41,594 nucleotides of DNA, taken from positions 1 through 41,594 of the forward strand of contig NZ_JASNRA010000010.1 in assembly GCF_030411955.1 (NCBI RefSeq), in the 5' to 3' direction. Of this stretch, positions 1-8,153 are shown piece after piece. The notes under the pieces were generated by a model, which saw nothing but the letters and a program-made list of their open reading frames with translations, searched no databases and was not told where the DNA came from. The stretch comes from Massilia sp. YIM B02443. Lineage in GTDB: Bacteria > Pseudomonadota > Gammaproteobacteria > Burkholderiales > Burkholderiaceae_D. The number at the start of each line of letters is the position of its first letter. Positions within the stretch are counted from its first letter, which is position 1. A program made the translations under genes and the position numbers.

Positions 1-34
1 TGTGTCGGTGGTTCGATTCCGCCCCGGGCCACCA
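1..34 (+). tRNA. 3' end of a tRNA, probably tRNA-Phe (5' part outside window)
   Basis: The window opens inside a tRNA. T-stem GGTGG at 7-11 pairs with CCGCC at 19-23 around the T-loop TTCGATT. The acceptor 3' strand CCGGGCC is at 24-30, the discriminator A at 31 and an encoded CCA at 32-34. The preceding GTGTC looks like a short variable loop. The anticodon is missing, so identity is inferred: the variable loop and T-arm resemble proteobacterial tRNA-Phe, and other class I tRNAs are possible. Confidence 0.85.
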
Positions 35-45
35 AGATTCAAGCG

Positions 46-77
46 AAAACGCCGACCCATGCAGGTCGGCGTTTTTG
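46..77 (+). terminator. Rho-independent terminator after the tRNA
   Basis: An 11-bp perfect stem (47-57 with 64-74) closes a CATGCA loop and runs into a T-rich tract (72-80). It lies 12 nt after the tRNA CCA end and probably terminates that transcript. The A-run on the 5' side could let it also serve leftward transcription from the gene ending at 108. Confidence 0.85.
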
Positions 78-107
78 TTTTCGAAGGTCAACGCCTGCGC
101 CCCGTCC

Positions 108-644
108 TCAATCCTTCCTCTCCCTGAATTCACCGTCGATCACCATGTGATCATCGCGTTGGGGAGCGGTACGCCCAGCGAACTTGAAGACAGACGAGCG
201 CAGGCGATCGAACACGGTTCGCCTCAACCATGGGAAGGTGAGAAGAAACGCCGTAGCGAAACCGGTAAACGCTGCGGAAACAAGCTCGCCTTGCGTCACG
301 AAGTGCAGCAAGCACAGTGCAAGCAAACCAATGATGAGCGGTCGCCGGACAGGTTTGGGCAAGAGCCCAACCATGCTCAGCTTGCCTTGGCTGACCCGGG
401 GGAAGCGTGCCAGCAGCGCGCCCAGCAGCAGTCCCGCCAGGAAGCGGCCCGTGTCGAGGTAATCGGCCAACACCCCGACGACAAGGAAACCGGTATAGGT
501 CATCGTCCCTGCCAGCGCGACCAGCAGGCACAAGACAACGGCGGCCGCCAGCTTTGGCGAACGTAGCACGGCAGTGATCAGAAAACGCAGGATTTGTGCA
601 CTCCAGAAATGGATATCGAAGACGAACGCAAATTCTAACAGCAC
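108..644 (-). CDS. Small multi-spanning membrane protein, unrecognised
   Basis: A 178-residue protein starting at a GTG (644). I do not recognise a family. It has hydrophobic segments near residues 30-60, 67-80, 103-118 and 122-138, so about four membrane spans are likely, and a charged, probably cytoplasmic C-terminus rich in Arg, Lys and Asp. No clear Shine-Dalgarno precedes the GTG, so the true start may differ. It stands alone between the tRNA terminator and a divergent peptidase gene. The hydrophobic pattern and the lack of a better frame favour a real gene; function is unknown. Confidence 0.6.
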   Translation of the reverse strand: MLLEFAFVFDIHFWSAQILRFLITAVLRSPKLAAAVVLCLLVALAGTMTYTGFLVVGVLADYLDTGRFLAGLLLGALLARFPRVSQGKLSMVGLLPKPVRRPLIIGLLALCLLHFVTQGELVSAAFTGFATAFLLTFPWLRRTVFDRLRSSVFKFAGRTAPQRDDHMVIDGEFRERKD

Positions 645-826
645 TCTTGTATCGAGGATTCTTCATCCGCCCTGGATAAAACGGAGCGCGCATGACTGGC
701 GCCACGCCCTCCCCGCTCCGCCCGCGCACGCCATATGCGGCGCAGTCTTACACGCGCCTGCCGGGTTGAAATTTACTGATAAATTACCAATATTTACACA
801 CTCAACCGTTCCCACCCGGCACTGAC

Positions 827-1912
827 ATGAGAACCTTTCACTGCGACAATTGCGCACAACAAATCTTCTTCGAAAACACCCTGTGCTTCAACTGCCAGAG
901 CACGCTTGGCTACCAACCAGAGACGCGCAGCGTCAACGCCTTCGTGCAGACCGAATCAGGTCAATGGCGCAGTCTGCACCGCAACGACGAAGGCAAGCTG
1001 TACAAGCAGTGCGCAAATTATGTGCAGCACGATGTCTGCAACTGGATGCTGCCTGCGGACGATCCGCACGACCTGTGCGAATCGTGCCAGCTGACCGTCG
1101 TGATTCCCGCGCTGTCGTCGGAAAAGAACCGCATCCTGTGGTCGCGCCTGGAAGCCGCCAAGCGCCGCCTGCTGTTCTCGCTGGCGACGCTGAACCTGAC
1201 CCCGGCGTCGAAGGAAGCGCAACCGGAAACCGGCCTGGCCTTCCAGTTCCTGGAAGACGGCGTCTCGGACCAGGCCGTGATGACCGGCCACGCCAATGGC
1301 GTGATCACGCTGAACATCGCCGAAGCCGACCCGGCCGAGCGTGAGCGTACGCGCGAACAGATGCACGAACGCTATCGCACGTTATTGGGACACTTCCGCC
1401 ACGAGAGCGGACACTATTATTTCGACCGGCTGGTGGTCGGCAGCGCGTGGATCGACGAATACCGCGCCCTGTTCGGCGACGAGCGCCAGGATTACGGCGA
1501 GGCGCTGAAGCGCCACTACGCCAACGGCGCGCCGCAGGACTGGGCGGCGCGTTTCGTCAGCAGCTACGCCAGCTCGCACCCCTGGGAAGACTGGGCCGAG
1601 ACCTGGGCCCACTACCTGCACATGCTCGACACGCTGGAGACGGCGCATTCGTGCGGGCTGCAGCTCAAGCCGCGCAAGGCCGACGAGCCGGTGCTGGACG
1701 ACATCACCCTGCCGACCAGGAAGGATGCGTTCGACGACACCGTGCACGACTGGTTCGCGCTGACCTACGTGCTCAATAGCCTGAACCGCAGCATCGGGAT
1801 GCCGGACTCGTATCCATTCACGCTCAGCACGCCGGTGCTGGATAAGCTGGGATTCGTGCACAAGGTGGTGCGTGCGCAGCTCAACAGAGCGCCAGACAAG
1901 GCCACGGCCTGA
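827..1912 (+). CDS. Putative zinc-binding metallopeptidase with N-terminal zinc ribbon (COG4307 type)
   Basis: A 361-residue predicted zinc-dependent protease. The N-terminus has Cys pairs at C6/C9 and C20/C23, then further Cys pairs around residues 62-87, consistent with a zinc ribbon or rubredoxin-like region. The catalytic signature is H192-E-S-G-H196, followed by a conserved Trp/Glu/His-rich segment near residues 240-260 that may supply the third zinc ligand. There is no signal peptide, so it is probably cytoplasmic. This family is known to co-occur with ATP-grasp/alpha-E/transglutaminase clusters, and such genes follow directly here. The region before the start (772-826) is AT-rich and probably holds its promoter. 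Substrate unknown. Confidence 0.9.
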   Translation: MRTFHCDNCAQQIFFENTLCFNCQSTLGYQPETRSVNAFVQTESGQWRSLHRNDEGKLYKQCANYVQHDVCNWMLPADDPHDLCESCQLTVVIPALSSEKNRILWSRLEAAKRRLLFSLATLNLTPASKEAQPETGLAFQFLEDGVSDQAVMTGHANGVITLNIAEADPAERERTREQMHERYRTLLGHFRHESGHYYFDRLVVGSAWIDEYRALFGDERQDYGEALKRHYANGAPQDWAARFVSSYASSHPWEDWAETWAHYLHMLDTLETAHSCGLQLKPRKADEPVLDDITLPTRKDAFDDTVHDWFALTYVLNSLNRSIGMPDSYPFTLSTPVLDKLGFVHKVVRAQLNRAPDKATA

Positions 1913-1931
1913 GCGGCACCATGTAAAGACG

Positions 1932-1952
1932 GCGCGCCATCGACTGGCGCGC
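1932..1952. terminator. Hairpin between two convergent genes
   Basis: A 7-bp GC stem (GCGCGCC at 1932-1938 with GGCGCGC at 1946-1952) closes a 7-nt loop in the 47-nt gap between the convergent metallopeptidase and alpha-E genes. There is no T tract on either side, so termination is only suggested by position. Confidence 0.35.
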
Positions 1953-1959
1953 TGCACGT

Positions 1960-3000
1960 TCAACGCGTCTGAGTTTGCGACTGCGTCTGCGTCCCCATCG
2001 TCTGCGTTTGCGACTGCGTCTGCAGCGGAACCTCATCTTCCAGCGGCGGCGCCACCGGAATCAAAAAGTCGCGCCCGATCCCATTGCCCAGCGCATCCAC
2101 CGACGCCAGGAAGCGCGTCATGAACGCGTGCAGTCCTTCCTCCAGGATGCCCTCGATGGTCGCCCCCTGCAGCATCGCGTACAACTCTTCCGCCAGGCGC
2201 TCGGTGTCGCCGGACAGGTCGTTGCGCACGTCGCGCAGGTTGGCCACCACCCCGGCCATGCACGCCACCAGCGAGCGCGGCATCTTCTGGTGCAGGATCA
2301 GCAGCGCGGCCACGCGCGGCGGCGTGATCGCGTCGCGGTAGACCTTGCGGTAGGCCTCGAACGCCGACACCGAACGCAGCAGCGCCGCCAGGTAATAGAA
2401 CTCGCCCTGGGCCCCGGCTTGCACCGTGTCGGCCGTATCGGAATCCAGGAAACGGAACTTGACGTCGAGGATGCGCGCCGTGTTGTCGGCCCGCTCCAGG
2501 AAAGTGCCGAGGCGGATGAAGTTCAGCGCCTCGTCCTGGAACATGGTGCCCAGCGTGACGCCGCGCGACATGTGCGAGCGGTACTTGACCCATTCCAGGA
2601 ACTGGCTTGGGTTGGTTTCGTACAGCCGTGTCTTGAGGTGCTGCTGCAGCATCAGCCAGGTGGTGTTCTCGGTCTCCCACACCTCGGTCGACAGGCTGCC
2701 GCGCACGGCGCGCGCATTCTCGCGCGCGGCGCGCAGGCAGCTGACGATCGACGACAGGTTGTCCGGATCGCGCACCATGAAGTCGATCACGTTTTTCTGC
2801 GTCAGCGCGTCGTACTTGGCGTCGAACTGCTGCACCAGTTCCGATACGCCCAGCATGGTGCGCCAGCCCTGCTGCTCGGCCTGCGCCGATTGCGGCATCA
2901 GGGAATACTGGACCCGCACGTCGAGCATGCGGGCGGTGTTCTCGGCGCGCTCGGTATAGCGCGCCATCCAGAACAAGTGGTCTGCGGTACGGCTCAACAT
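1960..3000 (-). CDS. Alpha-E domain protein (COG2307/DUF403)
   Basis: A 346-residue helical protein of the alpha-E family. The N-terminal motif LSRTADHLFWMARYTERAEN is typical. The family almost always accompanies circularly permuted ATP-grasp proteins and is thought to act with them in an amide-ligation pathway; its activity is not established. The ATG at 3000 lies one nucleotide after the stop of the ATP-grasp gene (3002), so the two are surely co-transcribed and probably translationally coupled. The last ~20 residues are an unusual Gln/Thr/Ser tail made of repeated QTQSQTQT units, not part of the domain. A homologous domain forms the C-terminal half of the fused protein at 4614-7160. Confidence 0.95.
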   Translation of the reverse strand: MLSRTADHLFWMARYTERAENTARMLDVRVQYSLMPQSAQAEQQGWRTMLGVSELVQQFDAKYDALTQKNVIDFMVRDPDNLSSIVSCLRAARENARAVRGSLSTEVWETENTTWLMLQQHLKTRLYETNPSQFLEWVKYRSHMSRGVTLGTMFQDEALNFIRLGTFLERADNTARILDVKFRFLDSDTADTVQAGAQGEFYYLAALLRSVSAFEAYRKVYRDAITPPRVAALLILHQKMPRSLVACMAGVVANLRDVRNDLSGDTERLAEELYAMLQGATIEGILEEGLHAFMTRFLASVDALGNGIGRDFLIPVAPPLEDEVPLQTQSQTQTMGTQTQSQTQTR

Positions 3001-3001
3001 G

Positions 3002-4414
3002 CTAGTTCTCCAATATCCAGGTGTCCTTGGTGCCGCCGCCCTGCGACGAGTTGACCACCAGCGAGCCTTCCTGCAATGCCACCCGGGTCAGCCCGCCCGG
3101 CACCATCGTGACCGTCTTGCCCGACAGGACGAACGGGCGCAGGTCGATGTGGCGCGGCGCGATGCCGGCGTCCACGAAAGTCGGGCAGGCCGACAGCGCC
3201 AGCGTGGGCTGGGCGATGTAGCCGTCCGGATTCGCCAGCAGGCGCTGGCGGAAAGCTTCGACCTCGGCGCTCGTGGAAGCGGGCCCGACCAGCATGCCGT
3301 AGCCGCCGGCGCCGTGCACTTCCTTCACCACCAGCTCGGACAGGTTGGCCAGCGTATAGGCCAGGTCGTCTTTCTTGCGGCATTGGTAGGTCGGCACGTT
3401 GTTCAGGATCGGCTTTTCGCCCAGGTAGAACTCGATCATGTCCGGCACATACGGATAGATCGACTTGTCGTCGGCGACGCCGGTGCCGATGGTATTGGCC
3501 AGGCCGACCCGGCCCTTGCGCACCGCCTCCAGCAGGCCCGGCACGCCGAGCGTGGATTCGGGGCGGAACGCGCGCGGGTCGAGGTAGTCGTCGTCGATGC
3601 GGCGGTAGATGACGTCGACCCGCCGCGGCCCGCGCGTGGTGCGCATGTAGACGGTGTCGTCGGCCACGTACAGGTCTTGCCCCTGCACCAGCGCCACGCC
3701 CATCTGCTGGGCCAGGAAGGCGTGCTCGAAATAGGCCGAGTTGTACATGCCGGGGGTGAGCACGACCACGGTCGGCTCGCGGCCGGCCTCGGGCGCCACC
3801 GAGCGCAGGTTGTCGAGCAGCAGGTCGGGATAATGCTCGACCGGCGCCACCCGGTTGCTGGCGAACAGTTCCGGGAACAGCCGCATCATCATCTTGCGGT
3901 TTTCCAGCATGTACGAGACGCCCGACGGCACCCGCAGGTTGTCTTCCAGCACGTAGAACTCGCCTTCGCCGGCGCGCACGATGTCGACCCCGGCGATGTG
4001 GGCATAGATGTCGGACGGCACCTTGATGCCCTGCATGGCCGGCCGGTACTGGGCGTTGTTCAGGATCTGTTCGCTCGGGATGACACCGGCCTTCAGGATG
4101 GCCTGCTCGTGGTAGACGTCGTGCAGGAAGCGGTTGAGCGCGGTCACGCGCTGCTTCAGGCCGGCCTGCAGCTTGCTCCACTCGGCGGCATCGATCACGC
4201 GCGGGACGATGTCGAACGGGATCAGGCGCTCCTTGCCGGCGTTGTCGCCGTACACGGCAAAGGTGATGCCCACCCGCTGGAAGGTGAGTTCGGCTTCGGC
4301 CCGCTTCTGGTCGATCAGGCCGGGAGGCTGCTGGGCCAGCCAGCGGGCGAAGGCGTCGTAGTGCGGCCGCACGGCACCCCCGCTGGCATACATTTCGTTA
4401 TAAAAGTTCGGCAT
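3002..4414 (-). CDS. Circularly permuted type 2 ATP-grasp protein (COG2308)
   Basis: A 470-residue stand-alone member of the DUF404/DUF407 family, predicted to be an ATP-dependent carboxylate-amine ligase with a permuted ATP-grasp fold. Family landmarks are LENRKMMMRLFPE around residue 170, a VIYRRIDDDYLDP segment near 270, a glycine-rich HGAGGYGMLVGP loop near 375 that would cover ATP, and the C-terminal VPGGLTRVA and GGGTKDTW motifs. The ATG at 4414 has a strong AGGAGG sequence 6-8 nt upstream. It is first in a two-gene leftward operon with the alpha-E gene and divergent from a fused paralogue. The ligated substrate is not known. Confidence 0.95.
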   Translation of the reverse strand: MPNFYNEMYASGGAVRPHYDAFARWLAQQPPGLIDQKRAEAELTFQRVGITFAVYGDNAGKERLIPFDIVPRVIDAAEWSKLQAGLKQRVTALNRFLHDVYHEQAILKAGVIPSEQILNNAQYRPAMQGIKVPSDIYAHIAGVDIVRAGEGEFYVLEDNLRVPSGVSYMLENRKMMMRLFPELFASNRVAPVEHYPDLLLDNLRSVAPEAGREPTVVVLTPGMYNSAYFEHAFLAQQMGVALVQGQDLYVADDTVYMRTTRGPRRVDVIYRRIDDDYLDPRAFRPESTLGVPGLLEAVRKGRVGLANTIGTGVADDKSIYPYVPDMIEFYLGEKPILNNVPTYQCRKKDDLAYTLANLSELVVKEVHGAGGYGMLVGPASTSAEVEAFRQRLLANPDGYIAQPTLALSACPTFVDAGIAPRHIDLRPFVLSGKTVTMVPGGLTRVALQEGSLVVNSSQGGGTKDTWILEN

Positions 4415-4471
4415 CGGTTCCTCCTGCCATAAGTGCGATCAAGATGCGTGCCAGGTCCGCGCGCCTACACG

Positions 4472-4490
4472 AAGGCCCATTATATGGCGG
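4472..4490 (-). promoter_or_regulatory. Candidate promoter of the leftward ATP-grasp/alpha-E operon
   Basis: The minus strand carries a perfect TATAAT (4484 to 4479) about 65 nt before the ATG at 4414. A -35 element is poor (TTTAGG-like near 4508). The same 199-nt gap must also hold the promoter of the rightward fused gene; an AT-rich stretch at 4503-4530 is the likely place. This is a weak call based on the -10 alone. Confidence 0.4.
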
Positions 4491-4613
4491 GTACGAATGA
4501 TGCCTAAATACTATTGAAATTATCATTGACCGGCCCGCCAGACGAGACGCCATTTGCGTTGGCCGCCGGTTTCCCCTATCGTTCCATTCCTGCCTATCAA
4601 CTCGCCAGCCTCG

Positions 4614-7160
4614 ATGCCCGACTCCCTGCTCGCTTCCTATCTCGCCGCACCGGAAGGCTACGATGAATTGCTGGACCCCGGCGGGGCGCCACGCGCGCAC
4701 TGGCGCGCGCTGCTGGCCAGCCTGGAGCACGAAGCGCCCGCCATGATGCGCCAGCGCCTCGACATGGTGCGGCGCCAGGTGCGCGAAAACGGCGTCACCT
4801 ATAACGTCCCGGCCGACGCCGACGGCAAGCGGCGCCCATGGGACCTGAACGTGCTGCCGCTGGTCCTGCCGCACGAGGAATGGAGCGGGATCGAGGCCGC
4901 GATCGTCCAGCGCGCCACCCTGCTCAACCGGATCCTGGGCGACCTCTACGGGGAGCAGGCGCTGCTGGCCGAAGGTTTGCTGCCGCCGGCGCTGGTGCAC
5001 GGCCATGCCGGTTTCCTGCGCCCCTGCCACGGCATGCCGCACCTTGACGGCGTCGCCCTGCACTCCTATGCGGCCGACCTCGTGCGGGGCCCCGACGGGC
5101 GCTGGTGGGTGATGGCCGACCGTACCCAGGCCCCGTCCGGCGCCGGCTATGCGCTGGAAAACCGCGCCATCATCGCGCCCACCTTCCCCGACCTGCTGCG
5201 CCAGCTGAAGGTGCAGCCGCTGAGTCCCTTCTTCGCCACCATGCGCGACAGCATGGTGCACTGGGGCCGGCTGTGCGCGGCCGGCGGCGACGCGCCGGCG
5301 CCGCTGGCGGACGGCGAGATGCCGCTGGTCGTGCTGCTCACGCCCGGCGAGCGCACCGGCAGCCACTACGAACAGGCCTACCTGGCGCGCCACCTCGGCC
5401 TGCCGCTGGTCGAAGGCGGCGACCTGACCGTGCGCGACGGTGTGGTGTACCTCAAGACGCTGGCCGGCCTGCAGCGCGTGCACGTGATCATGCGCCGGGT
5501 CGACGACGACTGCTGCGACCCGCTGGAACTGGACGCATCGCTGCAGGGCGTGGCCGGGCTGACGCACGCCGCGCAGCGCGGCAATGTGCTGGTCGCCAAC
5601 AGCCTCGGTTCCGGCCTGCTCGAGTCGGGCGTCCTGTTCGGCTACCTGCAGGCCTTGTGCCAGCGCCTGCTGGGCGAGCCTTTGAACATGCCGTCGGTCG
5701 CCACCTGGTGGTGCGGCGAGCCGGCCGCGCTGGACACCGTTGTCCGTGAACTCGACCGCATGGTGATCAAGCCCACGGCGCCGAAGACGGGGCAGGCCTC
5801 GGTGTTCGGCCGCCACCTCGACGCCGAAGCGCGCGCGGCCCTGGTCGCGGCTTTGCGCGCCAGGCCGAACGACTACCTGGCCCAGGAAGTGGTGCGGCGC
5901 TCGCTGGCGCCGGTGTGGCAGGACGGTCAGGGTGACGGCAATGCGCCGGGACTGCGCGCGCGCGCCATCGGCCTGCGGGTGTTCGCCTGCGCCACCCCGA
6001 ACGGCTACGTGGTGATGCCGGGCGGCCTGACCCGGGTCGCGACCGGGCCCGATACGCGCGTGCTGTCGATGCAGATGGGCGGCGCCAGCAAGGACACCTG
6101 GGTCCAGGCGCGCGCCCGGCCCGCGCCGCACCGCCTGCAACGGCCCGCCATCGCGGCAGGAAACCTGGTGCGCGAAGACGCCAGCCTGTCGAGCCGGACC
6201 GCGGAAAACCTGCTGTGGTTCGGACGTCACTCGGAACGCTGCGAGAACATCGCGCGCCTGCTGCGGGTCGCGCTCGACATCCTGTTCAACGAGCGCTTCG
6301 ACCAGCGCGGCGCGGAATGGCCGACCGTGGAAGCGCTGTGCATCTGGTGCGGCCTGCTCGACGCCGGCGCCAGGCCGGCCGCACAGGACCAGGCAGCCGC
6401 CATCTTCAGCGATGCCGAGATCGAGTCGGCCCTGCGGCTGGCGGTGGTCTCGCCCGCCGTTCCCGGGCTGGCGCGCCAGCAGCAGCAGCTGCACCGCACC
6501 GCCGACCACCTGCACGAACGCTTCTCGGTCGACCACTGGCGCGCGCTGAACCGGATGGCGCAGCCGGCCGCCGCGCCGGGCGAGCGGCCGTCGCCATCGG
6601 ACGTGATGACCATCCTCGACGACGCCATCGCGGCCCTGATGACGGTGGGCGGGTTCGCGCTGGACGGCATGACGCGCGACCTCGGCTGGCATTTCATGTC
6701 GCTCGGGCGGCGCCTGGAACGGCTGCAATTCCAGAGCCTGGCGCTGCAGCGCGCGCTGGCCATGGGCCAGGACGGCGACCTCGACTGGCTGCTGGAACTG
6801 TCCGACAGCACTCTCACCTACCGCACCCGCTACCGCGCCCGGCCCGAATGGCTGCCGGTGCTCGACCTGCTGCTGCTCGACGACACCAATCCACGCTCGA
6901 TCCTGTTCCAGATGAACGGGCTATTGAGCACGCTGAACAAGATCGCGCAAACCCAGGGCCCCTGCGGCGGCAAGTTGATCGCGCCGCTCCGGCACGAACT
7001 GGCCGCGCTCGATCCCGGCCGCGACCTGAGCCATGGCAACGCGCTGCTGAGCGACCTGTTGAACCGGATCGGACAGGCCAGCGCAACCGTGTCCGAGCAG
7101 GTCAGCGTGCAGTTCTTCAGCTATACCGACACCGGCCGCAACAAGGATCGCGCCGCATGA
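4614..7160 (+). CDS. Fused circularly permuted ATP-grasp / alpha-E protein
   Basis: An 848-residue fusion. Residues ~1-500 match the permuted ATP-grasp family (LENRAIIAPTFPD, VIMRRVDDDCCDP, VMPGGLTRVATGPDT, GGASKDTW). Residues ~523-840 match alpha-E (LSSRTAENLLWFGRHSERCEN). The protein therefore joins in one chain what the neighbouring leftward operon makes as two. The loop that reads HGAGGYGM in the stand-alone enzyme is KPTAPKTGQASVFG here, so nucleotide handling may differ. I chose the ATG at 4614; an in-frame TTG at 4554 would add 20 residues without homologous character. The stop overlaps the next ATG by 4 nt, implying coupling with the transglutaminase-like gene. Confidence 0.93.
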   Translation: MPDSLLASYLAAPEGYDELLDPGGAPRAHWRALLASLEHEAPAMMRQRLDMVRRQVRENGVTYNVPADADGKRRPWDLNVLPLVLPHEEWSGIEAAIVQRATLLNRILGDLYGEQALLAEGLLPPALVHGHAGFLRPCHGMPHLDGVALHSYAADLVRGPDGRWWVMADRTQAPSGAGYALENRAIIAPTFPDLLRQLKVQPLSPFFATMRDSMVHWGRLCAAGGDAPAPLADGEMPLVVLLTPGERTGSHYEQAYLARHLGLPLVEGGDLTVRDGVVYLKTLAGLQRVHVIMRRVDDDCCDPLELDASLQGVAGLTHAAQRGNVLVANSLGSGLLESGVLFGYLQALCQRLLGEPLNMPSVATWWCGEPAALDTVVRELDRMVIKPTAPKTGQASVFGRHLDAEARAALVAALRARPNDYLAQEVVRRSLAPVWQDGQGDGNAPGLRARAIGLRVFACATPNGYVVMPGGLTRVATGPDTRVLSMQMGGASKDTWVQARARPAPHRLQRPAIAAGNLVREDASLSSRTAENLLWFGRHSERCENIARLLRVALDILFNERFDQRGAEWPTVEALCIWCGLLDAGARPAAQDQAAAIFSDAEIESALRLAVVSPAVPGLARQQQQLHRTADHLHERFSVDHWRALNRMAQPAAAPGERPSPSDVMTILDDAIAALMTVGGFALDGMTRDLGWHFMSLGRRLERLQFQSLALQRALAMGQDGDLDWLLELSDSTLTYRTRYRARPEWLPVLDLLLLDDTNPRSILFQMNGLLSTLNKIAQTQGPCGGKLIAPLRHELAALDPGRDLSHGNALLSDLLNRIGQASATVSEQVSVQFFSYTDTGRNKDRAA

Positions 7161-8092
7161 GCCCCACCAACGAGCAGGCTGCCATGGCCCCGCCCTGCGC
7201 GCGCTACCGCGTGCTGCACCAGACCCGCTACGACTACGCGAGCACGGTGACCCTGTCGCAGCAATACCTGCACCTGACGCCGCGTTCGTTCCGCCACCAG
7301 CAGACGGAATCGACCCTGATCCGGGTCGAGCCGGCCGCGGGCAGCAGCCATGACGGCGTCGATTTCTTCGGCAACCTGACGCGCCACGTGACGGTCACCG
7401 CGCCGCACGACAGCCTGCTGGTGCATGCCGAATCGGCGGTGGCGCTGCGCACGCGGCCCGGGCTGGGCGTGCTGGCGACGTCGCTGCCGTGGGAAAGCGT
7501 GCGCGACATGATGACCTGGGAACGAAGCACGGCGACGCTGGAAGCCTGCCGCTACCTGTACCCGTCGCCGCACGTCGATCCGTTCCCCGAGCTGGAAGCG
7601 TACGCCCGCACGAGCTTCACGCCCGGCCGCCCGCAACTGGAGGCGGCGCTGGACCTGACCCACCGCATCTTCGGCGACTTCGCCTTCGACGCCACGGCGA
7701 CCGACATCGCGACTCCGCTGGAACAGGTGCTGCGCGGCCGGCGCGGCGTGTGCCAGGATTTCGCCCAGTTGATGATCGGCTGCCTGCGCAGCCTGGGCCT
7801 GCCGGCGCGCTACGTGAGCGGCTACATCCTGAACCACCCGCCCGAGGGCCAGCCGCGCCTGATCGGCGCCGACGCCTCGCATGCCTGGGTCTCGGTGTTT
7901 TGTCCGGCGCTGGGCTGGATCGACTTCGATCCCACCAACCGCTGCCTGGTCGGGCACGAACACATCACGCTGGGTTGGGGGCGCGACTTCAGCGACGTCA
8001 CGCCGATGCGCGGCATCGTGCTGGGCGGCGGCAATCAAACGCTCGAGGTGCAGGTGACGGTGACGCCGCTGCCGCTGCCAGACCCGGCGTGA
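7157..8092 (+). CDS. Transglutaminase-like superfamily protein
   Basis: A 311-residue protein with an N-terminal beta-rich region (YRVLHQTRYDYASTVTLSQQ, typical of the bacterial transglutaminase N-terminal domain) and a transglutaminase core. The catalytic triad is visible: C199 in RRGVCQDFAQ, H242 in SHAWVS and D258 in DFDPTN. In bacteria such proteins are usually peptidases or acyl transferases acting on amide bonds. There is no signal peptide. The start ATG overlaps the stop of the fused ATP-grasp/alpha-E gene (ATGA), so the two form one translational unit. With the ATP-grasp ligases it plausibly trims, transfers or breaks the peptide-like product; this is inference. Confidence 0.95.
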   Translation: MSPTNEQAAMAPPCARYRVLHQTRYDYASTVTLSQQYLHLTPRSFRHQQTESTLIRVEPAAGSSHDGVDFFGNLTRHVTVTAPHDSLLVHAESAVALRTRPGLGVLATSLPWESVRDMMTWERSTATLEACRYLYPSPHVDPFPELEAYARTSFTPGRPQLEAALDLTHRIFGDFAFDATATDIATPLEQVLRGRRGVCQDFAQLMIGCLRSLGLPARYVSGYILNHPPEGQPRLIGADASHAWVSVFCPALGWIDFDPTNRCLVGHEHITLGWGRDFSDVTPMRGIVLGGGNQTLEVQVTVTPLPLPDPA

Positions 8093-8116
8093 CGCCGCGG
8101 CCGGGCAATCGGGCCA

Positions 8117-8125
8117 TGCTATTCT
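8117..8125 (+). promoter_or_regulatory. Candidate extended -10 element for the DUF885 gene
   Basis: TGCTATTCT (8117-8125) has the extended -10 form TGn plus a TATAAT-like hexamer, 28 nt before the ATG at 8154 and within the 61-nt gap after the transglutaminase gene. No convincing -35 is seen, so the call is tentative. Confidence 0.3.
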
Positions 8126-8153
8126 TGCATCGCTACGATTACCAAGAGAGACC

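Noticed and set aside
1975..2025. Short repeats of GCGTCTGCG type as a possible CRISPR or satellite
   Set aside because: The units are too short and lie in frame within the alpha-E gene, encoding its Gln/Thr tail; there are no spacers.
4398..6728. A 776-codon frame on the minus strand
   Set aside because: It is the reverse of the fused ATP-grasp/alpha-E gene, with no recognisable motif and shadow-type composition.
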